Source: Malurus cyaneus samueli
Taxonomy: Eukaryota > Chordata > Aves > Passeriformes > Maluridae
DNA length: 64,000 nt
Reading direction: 5' to 3'
Assembly (NCBI GenBank): GCA_009741485.1
Contig: CM019220.1
Span: forward strand, 27,035,048 to 27,099,047
The translations under genes were made by a program, and so were the position numbers. Below are positions 24,101 to 32,392 of this stretch, one piece after another. Numbering within the stretch: the stretch's first letter is position 1; every line of letters begins with the position of its first letter. Below the pieces are notes generated by a model that ran no database searches, was not told where the DNA came from, and worked only from the letters and a program-made list of their open reading frames with translations.

Positions 24101-27100
24101 TAACATCATCAGATATTTATGCACTCTTGCACCAATACCAGAAATATGGAAGGTCCGTGAAGCTCTGAAGAGAACAGTTTTAGTGACATGTAGCTCACTA
24201 ATTTTGGTACAGTTTTGTCAGTGCCAGGGGATCATCAGATTGGTTGTAAAAAATCATTAGGTCATGGGGAAGAAAATTAGGGCTGGCTTTATCCTGCAGG
24301 TTAAACTAGGGTTAATTCCACAAGCTCTGTGATGAAAAGGACAAAAATAAAGAAAAATAAGAGCTGTAACTCTTACAAACTGCAGGACATGGGACTTTTT
24401 AAAATAAGCATGAGGTATTAGGAATTTTATTTCATTGAAAGGATGGTCATATACTGGAACAGGCTGCCCAGGGAAGTGGTGGAATCATCATTCTTGGAAG
24501 TGTTCAAAAAACATGCAGATGTGGCATCCAGGAACATGGTTTAACGGTGGTCTTAGTAGTACTGGGTTGGATTGGATGATCTAGAGGTTTTCCCTGACTC
24601 TAATGATACTAAATTCTCAAGTCTGTGACAAAAACTTGGGACTTAACAGCAGAAAAACCACCAAGAACATTTGCTCAGTGCATAAATGAACAACTCTGAA
24701 CCTCTGCTTCCTCCCTGAGATATTTTGAACAGTCTTGGTATCCCATGGCACTCGGGGCAGCATCGACTTGGTGCATCCCAAGGTGGTGCAGCACAGATGC
24801 CACACATGCACCAGTGGCCATTCCTCACCCAGAAACGCAGAGTTGAGCCCCTGGCCCGGCTGCAGCCTGCCATAGAGGGACTGCAGCACTTTGGCACTTC
24901 CAAACCTCTTGAAGCGAGACCGCACATGCTCGTAGTACCACTCCAGGGAGCCGATCTTCACAATCCTGCCCGAACAGAGGAGGAACACCCAGGTCAGCCA
25001 GTTCAGCCATGCTCATGGTGAGCAGACCCTCACTCAAAAAAATGGATCTTAATAAAAACACAGCGTATTTTCATCTAAAAGGGTGCCTCATCCCCGAGGC
25101 TCACCTTGTCCCTCAGCCTCCCTCAAAGCAGACCAGAGAGGAGTGGTGTTCCCAGGGGCTGATATGGGGACTGGAATTCTTTAACATGTATGTTACTGAC
25201 ATGGACAGTGGGATTGAGTTTGCTGGTGACACCAAGCTGTGTGGTGCTGTCATATGCTGGAGGGAAGGAGTGACACCCAGAGGGACCATGACAGCCTTGA
25301 GAGGCAGAGCTCTGAGAACCTCATGTGGTTCAACAAGGCCAAGTACAAGATCCCACCCCTGGGTTGGGCAAATCCCAAGCAAATTGACAGACTGGAAGGA
25401 GAATGGATTGGGAACAACGCTGGGAAGCAGGAGGACTTGCAAGTGCTGGTGGGTGAGAGTGTTGACAAGATCAGAAATGTTCACTGGCACCCAGAAACCC
25501 TGTCATGTGCTGGGCTGATTCCACAGCATGGGCAGCAGGGGTGGGGGGGTTCTGCCCCTCTGCCCCACTCAGGTGAGACCCCTTCTGCAGAGCTGCTCCA
25601 ACTCTGAGGTCCCCAACGGAAGGATGTGAAGCTTATAGAAACAGACCAGAGGAGGCCATGGAGATGTCTTGAGGGCTGGAGCCCCTCTGCTCTAGAGCCC
25701 AGCTGGGACAGCTGGGGGTGTTCACCTGGAGGAAGACAAGGCTCCAGGAAGACCTCAGAGCCACTTCCAGCACCTGAAGAGGCTCCAAGAAAGCTGGAGA
25801 GGGACTTGGGACAAGGGCCTGGAATGACAGAATGAGGGAATGGCTTCCAAAGGGCAGGGGTAGATGGGATATTGGGGAGAACTTCTCCCCATGAGTGAGC
25901 CTCTGGCACAGGGTGCCCAGAGAAGCTGTGGCTGCCCCATGCTTGGAAGTGTCCAAGGCCAGGCTGGACAGGGCTTGGAGCAACATTGTCTAGTGCAAGG
26001 GCAGGGGGATAGAATGAGCTGGGCTTTCAGGTCCCTTCCAACCCAAACCATCCTACGATTCCCTGAGGAGCAGTACCTGGAGAGGCGGCAGGGATCGCAG
26101 ACCCAGCCCTGCTCCTTCTTGTTGTAGCGGCTGCAGTTCTTGCAGGTGTAGAAGTGGCAGTCCAGGCACTGGCGCTTGCTGTTCAGCAGGAACTTGAAGG
26201 GCTGCAGGCAGTGGACACAGTGAGTGTCATTGAGGTGGGACTGATTTGTCAGGAACTCTCTCTTGCTGCTCTCCTGGTCGATCTTGCATTTCAGCTCCCT
26301 GCAGACGACACCCCAAAAAGCAGGAACTTGAGTTTGTTTTCATCTCACTGCAAACCCTCACGTGGCAAAGCCCATCACATCACAATCATTGCAGGAACGA
26401 TTTTCCAGGGAACATTCCGAGTCTGCAGCTTTTGGAAACAGCTGTAGGGCAAATCTAATAAATAACATATCACGAGTTAAATAAGCTAACAACAAAGTGG
26501 GCTGCAGATTCAGGGTGGGTAACTTGAGTTTAATATTAGATTTAATGTAATATTAGAATCCCAGAATATTCTAAGTTGGACAGGACCCACAAGGATCATT
26601 AAAAAAAAATTTGATTGTGCCAAAACTGCCCTGTTTGTTTCACAGGGTGTTGATCATAAATGCCAGGAATCTCAGGAGAGTGGCTTTTCTTGAACCCTCT
26701 GGCTGTATCCCAACCTGACACAATCTTCAAGCCTGGAGTCCTGCAGGGAATTAAAATCTTTTGGGAATTCTAATTAAAAAAAAAAAAAAGGATCTGGATT
26801 AAAAAGGATTAAAAGGGGTTTTAATATAGTCCTCCAGTGCTAGAAATTCATCAGAAAGTTTTGTTAAGTGATGTGCAACAAGGTTCTGGCTGTTCAGAGG
26901 ACGCAGCAGGAGGAGATGCTTGTGACAATCCCATGCAAGGGGAGCGCTTTCCAAGAGCACCTTCTCCTGGCAGTGCCTCCCTGCAGGATTCCTTCACTAT
27001 CCAGACCTGGCTGCTAGAGCAGGTCCTCATGGAAAACAGTGTCCGCATGAGATGAGACTGAGCTCCCAGCACCAGCTGGGGACAGCTGAGATGCCTGCCA

Positions 27101-30100
27101 AGCTACTGGGTGCCTCTGCACTGCACAAAAGCTCTGTTTGCTCCCTGTGCCACGCACCACTTCAGGTATGTTTGCCTTTGGGGCCATGGCTGAGAGGAAA
27201 ATGTTTGACTTGTAGGGAAGGTCCTGGAAAGGTGTTTTCAGCAGACAGGATTAGGAAGCTGTGTTTTATAAAGCAGAAGCCAGCTTGGGTTAAAACCCTC
27301 ATGCAATCAGGTCTGGAGGCTGCTGCAGGATCACAGAGTGGACCACGAGGCTCTGGTGATGCTCCAGTGCCGGACCGATGCCAGTGTGACCACAACAGGA
27401 GCTGAGGTGACTGTAGCAGGAGCCTGGTTGGCCCTGGAAGCAGTGGTGTGACTGGCAGTGGGACTGACAGGCACGTCAATCAAGCTAATCTCTGTTTAAC
27501 CTAATCAGTTTGCACATTAGGGCTCAGCTCTTGGGTTGTTTTTTCTCTGAGGAAGAATTTTCTGGCCAGCTGGCTGCCAGCACACCACAAGACACATTTT
27601 TTGGTGTCAGTCCTCTGTTTGTGTTCACACCAGAGTGACAGCAGCTTGCTTTTTCATCTGGGATGTGTAAAAACCAGAACAAAGACAGAAAACTGGACAC
27701 CTGCTTTGTATAATCAGCCATCTTAGCAGTGCTTTGGGCAAACTGGTGCAAATGTCCCAGCAGTAAATTTAAGTGGCTTCTAGAAAGAAACCCTCAAATA
27801 GAAAACCCTTGGGTTGGACTCAGTATTCCTTTTCCACTCCTGTGCTAAGGCTGTTGCCAGCAGGATCCAATCTGTTTTACGGGAACTGCTTTTTCTGGTT
27901 CCCAGAGACCGGTTGGATCCCTTCACCTCTCCTCCTCCCTCACCCACCCGACCTGCCAAAGGAAGGACGAGTCTCAGCCAAACCAGTTTAAAACTCGCAG
28001 GAACCGCATGCCTCTTGTCTCCTCTCGCTGGCAGGAACACCAGCCAGCCCCTTCCCTGCTCTGCTCACGGCAGAATGAATAAATCCGTGGTGCTGGGATG
28101 CCAACTGCAGCAGGGTTGGACCTGTTGAGCTCCAGGAGAGATGCAGGGAACCATTCCCCAAAAACAGGGTTGTGGCCCTGGATGTTTCAGGAAAGAATCA
28201 GGGAGAGACCCCACAAAATGGCTATTATTTAATTTTTTGGGCAAAGGATTGCTCTCACATGCCAAACGTGCAGTTTGTGTCCAGCTGAAGCCTTTGTCCC
28301 TTGTTGGTGAATAGCTTCTGTCAAAAACAAAATACAAAGCAGCAGCAGAAAGGGAAGAAAAAGACCAAGCTGAGGAGGCGGGGGAGGTCGGGGCATTTCT
28401 TCAAGGCTGGCAGGTTGAGACAAGCCCAGTGAATAGAAAAGTAAATGGGGCTGGTCAGAGCACAGGGTGAATGGCTGCAGGGTCTCCCATAATGTCACAT
28501 CATGTCCCAGCTTGTTAGAGACAGAAAATGCTTGTGTAGCTCCATGTCCAGCATGCAGGAATGTGGTGGACTTTCCAGGACTGGTGGTCTGGTCTGCAGC
28601 AGAAATTATTCAGAAATTACAGAAATTTCTGTAGCTTAGCACGGTTAATGCCAGCCCTCTGCAGGACAGGATTAAACAAGAAAATCAAAATTAAAAATCA
28701 GGGGAAATGATACTTAGGGGAAGAGACACCAGCTGGGTAGAAGCATCCTGAGACCTTCCCCTACATCCTACATCTCCCATAGCATGGCACTCAATCTGGA
28801 AGCTTCCTGGGCATCAGAAAGGACACGGACAAGCCAGTCTGGCGCCAAGGTCAAGTAGAGAAGGAATTCACCTCGCCCAGTTCTTTGCTGCAGGGCACAG
28901 CAATGTAGGTCCCCACCTCCTCCCTCCAGGCTGAGCTCAGATGCATCACAAGGGAGACATTCACCCTTTGCAGGGTGATAATTTTTTAAAATATCCCTGT
29001 CTGATCTCCTTCCTGCTCTTCAGAGCTACCAGCAGAGGAAGGCAGCAGATGATGATACTGAATTATCTCTGCCTCCCACGCAGGCTGGTTTTTCTTAAGC
29101 AAAAAAAGTAATCAGGGGGATGAAAAATATAGGACCGAGAGTTTCTTGTAGTTAGTAGTGTGTACAGAGAAGTTCCCATGAAGGTAAGGTTTTGGGGAAT
29201 GCAGATATCCCAAACCAAGAAAGATGCCCATCACTCCTCACCTTTCCTTTTGGATCAGACAGAGGAACTAATGAGCTCCTGGTCCCCAGGCATAGTCGTG
29301 ATATCAGCACCAGCCCTGGTTCACAAAATTCTGAGCTAGGAGGGTCTGAGAGCTCAGAGGGAGTGCAGCACTGCCCAAACCCAGCCTGGGAGCATGGACC
29401 ACCCCCGTGGGATAATAGGAACTTGGCCCGACCCTGAAGAGGGTCACTGCAGCTTCTTGAAATACATCAAGACATTACTAATTTCAGCGTCTGATGTAGT
29501 TAATCAGCAAGACCTAAACTCCTGCAATTTCTCATGCTCAAAATTTAATCTCATCTGACATAACTTCTTTTTTTAACAGCACTTTTGTCCAACACCCTGT
29601 TTATAAGGACTTAGAAGTTCACAGAATTTGCTGCTCCAATGATTTTCAATCTTTTCCCAATCTGTGGGCCCCTGAAACCTTCCCAGAACAGCACAGCCCC
29701 CTGTATTGCATATTAAAGTCTACTAAAATAGGTTTACTACTAGCAGTATGTTTACTACTCCTCTCAGTTACTTTTTCAGCATTCTTCAGGGATCTGTGGA
29801 CTCCCAGGACTCACTGAGGAACTCCCGCCCTAAACACACGAGACCCATCACATGAAACAAAATCCAGGGAGCCAGATCCCATCTCCCCCTGAGAGCCCCA
29901 TCAGCCTCAAGCTTCACACAGGCATTTCCTGATATTTGTCCCCATAAAGTGCTGCAGTGTCACCGATCCGCATCGCTGCCGATGGCACGACGCCAGTTTG
30001 CACCTTTGCTGCCCGAATGCGTCACCTTGCCGCTGATAACGTAATCGATTAACCGTGTTTGACTTTCACAACCCGATCTCCTGCCGTTCCTCCTCGCCCA

Positions 30101-30307
30101 CAGCCTCAGCAGATTGTTTTATCCCTACAGCCCACGGGGACCGGCAGGTCTGGCTCGCTTGCCCCCCAACTCAGAGACCGGAGTTCCTGATACTCACTCC
30201 AGCCGTTCCTCCTCTTTTTTCCGCAGATCAAAGTCCCGTTGAACGACTTCCCAAACATGCTTGGCCTCTTCGTCGGTGAGCTTGGAGAGGTCCAGCTTCC
30301 TGCCCAT
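6147..30307 (-). CDS. MLPH: Melanophilin (MLPH / Slac2-a), complete, 16 coding exons, 657 aa
   Basis: Adaptor linking GTP-Rab27a on melanosomes to myosin Va and actin in melanocytes. Exons, 5' to 3': 30307-30198, 26298-26077, 24965-24829, 23394-23356, 22762-22668, 21963-21835, 20244-20058, 18826-18666, 15068-14985, 13191-13000, 10904-10719, 8892-8737, 8629-8537, 8159-8102, 6559-6462, 6173-6147. All introns are GT-AG and all phases agree. An in-frame TAG lies 12 codons before the ATG, supporting this start. Domains: Rab27-binding SHD1 (about 1-60), FYVE-like zinc finger with eight cysteines in four CxxC pairs (C64/67, 81/84, 89/92, 104/107, at the spacing I recall for human), SHD2 with SLEWYYEHV at 117-125, a [11 protein letters not shown] segment at 206-216 in the myosin Va-binding region, an acidic/coiled-coil middle, and the C-terminal actin-binding region ending KPVMTHLS. 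Human MLPH is about 600 residues; the extra length is mainly in exons 11-12. Exon 7 boundaries are the least certain. Confidence 0.95.
6462..6559 (-). CDS. MLPH: MLPH exon 15
   Basis: Encodes [20 protein letters not shown] and [12 protein letters not shown], matching human [20 protein letters not shown]. The acceptor is CCTCAACACAG and the donor GTACGG. Confidence 0.97.
6606..6728. repeat. Three-copy 41-bp tandem repeat in MLPH intron 14
   Basis: Units start at 6606, 6647 and 6688 (CAGAGGTGCCAGTGACCCGC...). The first two are identical and the third has a few changes. The array begins about 45 bp upstream, in gene orientation, of the exon 15 acceptor. Confidence 0.95.
7618..7768 (-). mobile_element. 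CR1 LINE, 3' end
   Basis: Reverse-oriented CR1 tail: ATGGAATAGTTTGGGTTGAAAGG at the start, then the 'AGGCTGCTCCAAGCCCTGTCCAACCTGG' block and ACACTTCCAGGAGTGGGGC. Confidence 0.85.
8102..8159 (-). CDS. MLPH: MLPH exon 14
   Basis: Encodes [19 protein letters not shown], corresponding to human LLRRKFSNSLK. The acceptor is CTTCTCTTGCAG and the donor GTAAGG; it ends in phase 1. Confidence 0.93.
8537..8629 (-). CDS. MLPH: MLPH exon 13
   Basis: Encodes [20 protein letters not shown] followed by [11 protein letters not shown], almost the same as human [19 protein letters not shown]. The acceptor is CTCCTTCCCAAG and the donor GTGAGC. Start of the basic, actin-binding region. Confidence 0.97.
8737..8892 (-). 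CDS. MLPH: MLPH exon 12
   Basis: 52 codons: [20 protein letters not shown], then [20 protein letters not shown] and AENE. The second half aligns with human [23 protein letters not shown]. The acceptor is TGTCTTTCAG and the donor GTGAGG. Confidence 0.95.
10719..10904 (-). CDS. MLPH: MLPH exon 11 (helical segment not recalled in human MLPH)
   Basis: 62 codons, phase 0 at both ends, from [20 protein letters not shown] to [12 protein letters not shown]. The acceptor is GGCTCTCGCAG and the donor GTAAGG. I do not recall an equivalent in human MLPH between the EEEE cluster and SELED. It may be an ancestral Slac2-family part kept in birds. Skipping it would preserve the frame. Confidence 0.85.
13000..13191 (-). 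CDS. MLPH: MLPH exon 10 (coiled coil and acidic cluster)
   Basis: Encodes [20 protein letters not shown] then [17 protein letters not shown], matching human EEALRRKLEELTSNVSDQ and SSEEEE. It ends ARDVRK before a GTAACC donor. Highly charged and probably helical. Confidence 0.96.
13925..14065 (-). mobile_element. CR1 LINE fragment
   Basis: Reverse-oriented internal 3' region: GGCAACCTATTCCAGCACTC, then a diverged TTAACCTCAGCCTATCCCCC block and CTGCCTGTGCTGATTTGCCC. In MLPH intron 9. Confidence 0.65.
14775..14890 (+). mobile_element. CR1 LINE, short 3' end
   Basis: GACATGGTTTAGTGATGGCC, then a diverged TTGCACTGAGTGAACTTAGAGG and ATATTTCTGTGA, the tail of a CR1 subfamily. It ends about 95 bp from the donor of MLPH exon 9. 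Confidence 0.6.
14985..15068 (-). CDS. MLPH: MLPH exon 9 (coiled coil)
   Basis: Encodes [20 protein letters not shown] and KILTRSDE, a heptad-like helix corresponding to the human segment starting IFELNKHISAVECLL, within the region that contacts myosin Va exon F. The acceptor is TTTCCTGTAG. Confidence 0.95.
15775..16012 (+). mobile_element. CR1 LINE, 3' end
   Basis: ATTAGGAAGAAATTCTTCCC, GAGGCCCTGGCACAAGTTACC, CATCCCTGGAAGTGTCCCAGG and a terminal CTATGATCTATGATC, the usual short direct repeat at CR1 3' ends. Confidence 0.9.
18666..18826 (-). CDS. MLPH: MLPH exon 8
   Basis: Encodes [15 protein letters not shown] and [14 protein letters not shown]. These align with LADVDTSDEESIRA and HHSKRRGRASSESQ as I recall them in human MLPH. 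The exon ends at Gln, exactly as in human. The acceptor is CTGTCCCCAAAG and the donor GTATCA. Confidence 0.95.
20058..20244 (-). CDS. MLPH: MLPH exon 7 (fast-evolving middle region)
   Basis: 187 bp, phase 0 to 1, encoding [20 protein letters not shown] to [11 protein letters not shown]. Weak similarity to mammals; supported by open frame, matching phases, a good acceptor (CATCCTCAACTCTCAG) and donor GTAGGT. An alternative acceptor 3' of this one is possible. A CR1 fragment begins about 55 bp into the upstream intron. Confidence 0.75.
20298..20515 (+). mobile_element. CR1 LINE, 3' end beside MLPH exon 7
   Basis: CACCTGCAGTGCTGCCTCCAG, then a deletion to CTGTGACTGCCCCATCCCTGG, AAGTGTCCAAGGCCAGGTTGG and TCTAAGATTCTAC at the end. 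Antisense to MLPH and about 55 bp from the exon 7 acceptor. Confidence 0.85.
21835..21963 (-). CDS. MLPH: MLPH exon 6 (start of myosin Va-binding region)
   Basis: Encodes [20 protein letters not shown] and a Ser/Gln-rich stretch to DAFQ. Human has KKKRLLSVHDFDFEGDSD at this place. The donor is GTATTG. Either of two acceptor AGs (CTAAAG or AAG) keeps the frame. Confidence 0.93.
22668..22762 (-). CDS. MLPH: MLPH exon 5
   Basis: Encodes [20 protein letters not shown] and a basic tail [10 protein letters not shown]. The acidic DSDEED cluster matches the acidic linker after SHD2 in mammals. The acceptor is TGTCCCCTCCAG and the donor GTAAGT. Confidence 0.9.
23356..23394 (-). CDS. MLPH: MLPH exon 4 (39-bp micro-exon)
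   Basis: Thirteen codons' worth, reading [12 protein letters not shown], between TTTGTTTAG and GTAAGT. Its phase fits both neighbours, and the peptide resembles linkers in the Slac2 family. Because the length is a multiple of 3, skipping it would keep the frame. Confidence 0.8.
24410..24612 (+). mobile_element. CR1 LINE, 3' end
   Basis: ACTGGAACAGGCTGCCCAGG, GAAGTGGTGGAATCATC, ACATGGTTTAACGGTGGTC and TGGGTTGGATTGGATGATC: a different CR1 subfamily from the copies at 3705 and 25125. Lies in MLPH intron 3. Confidence 0.85.
24829..24965 (-). CDS. MLPH: MLPH exon 3 (SHD2)
   Basis: Encodes [18 protein letters not shown] and [10 protein letters not shown], the second Rab27-contacting helix, nearly identical to the mammalian sequence. 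The acceptor is TTCGGGCAG and the donor GTGAGG. Confidence 0.96.
25125..26061 (+). mobile_element. CR1 LINE, about 940 bp, with reverse-transcriptase remnant
   Basis: The largest CR1 copy here. The 5' part (about 25185-25380) still reads TDMDSGIEF, then [10 protein letters not shown], a decayed piece of the CR1 reverse transcriptase ([15 protein letters not shown] motif with one Asp lost). Then come the 3' UTR blocks GCCCAGAGAAGCTGTGGCTGC and CCTTCCAACCCAAACCATCC and the CCTACGATTC end. Frames are broken by indels, so it is dead. It is antisense in MLPH intron 2 and stops about 16 nt from the exon 2 donor. Confidence 0.92.
26077..26298 (-). CDS. MLPH: MLPH exon 2 (zinc finger)
   Basis: 222 bp encoding the end of SHD1 and the entire eight-cysteine zinc finger, ending at CDPCRLSR. 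The acceptor is GTCTGCAG; the donor is GTACTG, a weak consensus. A CR1 element ends in the intron about 16 nt from this donor. Confidence 0.97.
26560..26625 (-). mobile_element. CR1 LINE, short 3' end
   Basis: CCCAGAATATTCTAAGTTGG and ACAGGACCCACAAGGATCAT match the reverse complement of a CR1 3' tail. The element may continue to about 26750 in diverged form. In MLPH intron 1. Confidence 0.6.
29640..29830. repeat. Possible old interspersed repeat
   Basis: Contains 'CAATCTGTGGGCCCCTGAAACC' and 'GGGATCTGTGGACTCCCAGG', phrases that resemble old DNA-transposon or SINE remnants in amniotes. I cannot assign a family; in MLPH intron 1. Confidence 0.25.
30198..30307 (-). CDS. MLPH: MLPH exon 1 coding part (SHD1)
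   Basis: Encodes [19 protein letters not shown] and the rest of the Rab27-binding helix to LE at 36-37. Codon 35 is CGG (Arg), the wild-type state of the residue changed to Trp in chicken lavender and in human Griscelli syndrome type 3. The donor is GTGAGT. Confidence 0.97.
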
Positions 30308-30400
30308 CTCGATGAGGGTTGAAGCCGATCCCGTTACTCGCTACCCCGAGCGCTCGCTGTCCCGCACCCTGCTGGGATGCTGCTGACGGAGAGGGAAGAG
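30308..30400 (-). other. MLPH: Putative MLPH 5' UTR
   Basis: Lies between the inferred start near 30398 (from the TATA-like element) and the ATG. It has no upstream ATG and contains an in-frame TAG 12 codons before the start. Confidence 0.5.
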
Positions 30401-30660
30401 CTCAGCCCCACCTCCGCGGCTGCCCATATAACCGGGCAGGGGCAGAGCTGCGGGCGGGCAGGCCAGCCGCCTCCTGGCAGCACCGCAGCCGCTCTGCCGG
30501 GCGAGCCTGCCCGCGGAGCCGGCCGCCGAGCAGGGCTGGCACGGTGCCTATCGGCTGCGGGGGCTCCTCGCCAGCCGGGAGGGTGGCCCTGCCTTCCCCC
30601 GGGGTCCGGCCCGCAGCTGTAGCCGCTCCAGACCTCGCCCGCCTGGCTGGGGCTACGGGA
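30350..30660. promoter_or_regulatory. MLPH: CpG island at the MLPH promoter
   Basis: Dense CpG from the first coding exon outward (for example CGCCGAGCAGGG and CCGCGGAGCCGGCCGCCG-type runs). Open frames of 80-200 codons on both strands here are products of the GC content. Confidence 0.7.
30424..30433 (-). promoter_or_regulatory. MLPH: TATA-like element of MLPH
   Basis: GGTTATATGG on the minus strand, about 120 nt upstream of the ATG, inside the CpG island. It would put transcription start near 30398. I saw no perfect CACGTG/CATGTG M-box for MITF next to it. Confidence 0.4.
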
Positions 30661-32269
30661 GATGTTTACTCTCTGCCTGCTTGATGCTGGGTGTGCGAAT
30701 GAAAGGGAGCCTTCAAACGCCTCCCCGGGGAAGGCAGGCCACGGGCTTTGGGAGGGAGCTGAGCATCCCCGGGAGGAGCTGTGCCTGCACACCCGGGAGG
30801 ACCGGCTCCATCGCCGTGCCTCCTGCGCCTCCAGGATGCTCTGTTCCCCAGCTCGCTCTTCTGTGTCTGATCTCATTACACAGATTTTGCCACCACCTAA
30901 CAGTTTGTAAGGAAAGCTTAAGTGCATCTGGCTTCCCCCCCACACCAGAGACTAGAGTCCTGCATTGCTCTCACAGCAATTTGGGCAGCTGAGAGCTTTG
31001 TGGCAAACACCTTAATTAGGACGCAGCACTCCCCTCGTTTGCCGTGAGCAAGAAAAGACGGTTGGACAGGATTTTAAGAAAAGCTCTAAGCACACCACAT
31101 AGCCAAAGAGATATAAATTGCAATATATATCTGACTACCAAAGCTGTTTTCTTGCTCAGTAAAACACTCCCTTCTGTGTCTAGGGATATTAAACCCATTT
31201 TGCATCTTCATCAGAGCAAATATTGATGTACTCATATTTTTTTCCTCCCTGACAGGAATGTAAACAGGGAGCAAGATGGCAAGACCAAAGAGGGAAACTA
31301 TTCTGCCTGGTGAGACTAAGATCCCTGCTGCTCACCCAGAGGCACAGGGAATTATCCACCCTGGTAACTCGCTTGAAACAAAGATTAGATTAAACTCTAT
31401 GAACAGAGCCAGAAAAGCATTTTGAATCCAAATTTGGATGGATTTTGTGCAGAAAAGGTGATGACTACACATGGAGCGTTTGAGCCTGGATATCAGGAAT
31501 GCATTATCTTCTCTGGAAGCCAGAAATTGATTTCCAGCTCCTCTTCCAGCAGAGATACTGTCCCGACAAAAGCAATCAGTTTATTGGCAGGAGCCAGACA
31601 TCAGTTGGGCAGGTCCTTATGTAAGCGTGTTTGAGAGCCCTTGCGCCCCACTGCATCCGAACAGGGAGCGGTCAATAGATCCTAATTAACATCACAACGA
31701 GACCCTGTCCCAGGGCCTCCCGGTGCCAATCACGCCAGGAGCTCTAACCGCCCCAGATCCCAATACTTTCTCCTCCAAAAGGATAAAGAGGTTGTGTTAA
31801 ATCAGGAAGATGCGGCCTGCTATGCAATGAAAATGTGAAAAATGCAAGTGTTCTGCAGTACCACTACCCCCTAAGAAGTGCTGGCTTAGCCAGAAAACCA
31901 CCTCATGGGAAATGTCATGGTGCAGGAATAAATTCAAAGTATTCCATTGGCAAAGTACTGCCTGGGAGCTGAGTCTCTTTAGGGAAACTCTCCTCCCTCA
32001 GCTCACTGTTGTGTGTAACAGCAAAGACAGAATTATTTTCTTTTTTTTTTCTCTTCTTTCAATGGTGTTTGTTGGATTTTGTAGCAGTTCAGAGCCAGCA
32101 ACCATCAGGCTTCCAGCAATCCTCTGCCTTGAGGAGACAATTAAACCTGCCTGCCCACAGCTCCCTCCCTCATCATACAACCACAAATAAAGGCTCCCAA
32201 ACCTTACAGACCTAAGCAAAAGAGAAGAAAACCCCACACCCAGAATAACTCAGACAAACACTGTCACAT

Positions 32270-32392
32270 GCAAGTCTTAAAAAATGTGTGGATATGGCAC
32301 CTGGGGATATTGTTTAGTGGTGGAGCTGGCAGTGTTGAATTACTGGTTGGGCTCAGTCTTAGAAGACTTTTTCACCCTTTATGATTCAGGCT
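32270..32392 (+). mobile_element. CR1 LINE, short 3' end
   Basis: GGGGATATTGTTTAGTGGTGG, CTGGCAGTGTTGAATTACTGG and TTTATGATTCAG. About 1.9 kb upstream of the MLPH promoter. Confidence 0.7.

Noticed and set aside
25009..25518. 169-codon open frame resembling a protein with TDMDSGIEF
   Set aside because: It is part of a decayed CR1 reverse transcriptase, not a host gene.
30319..30945. Overlapping open frames of 80-200 codons around the MLPH promoter
   Set aside because: They lie in the CpG island on both strands, are Pro/Arg/Gly/Ser-rich and overlap each other; typical GC-driven artefacts.
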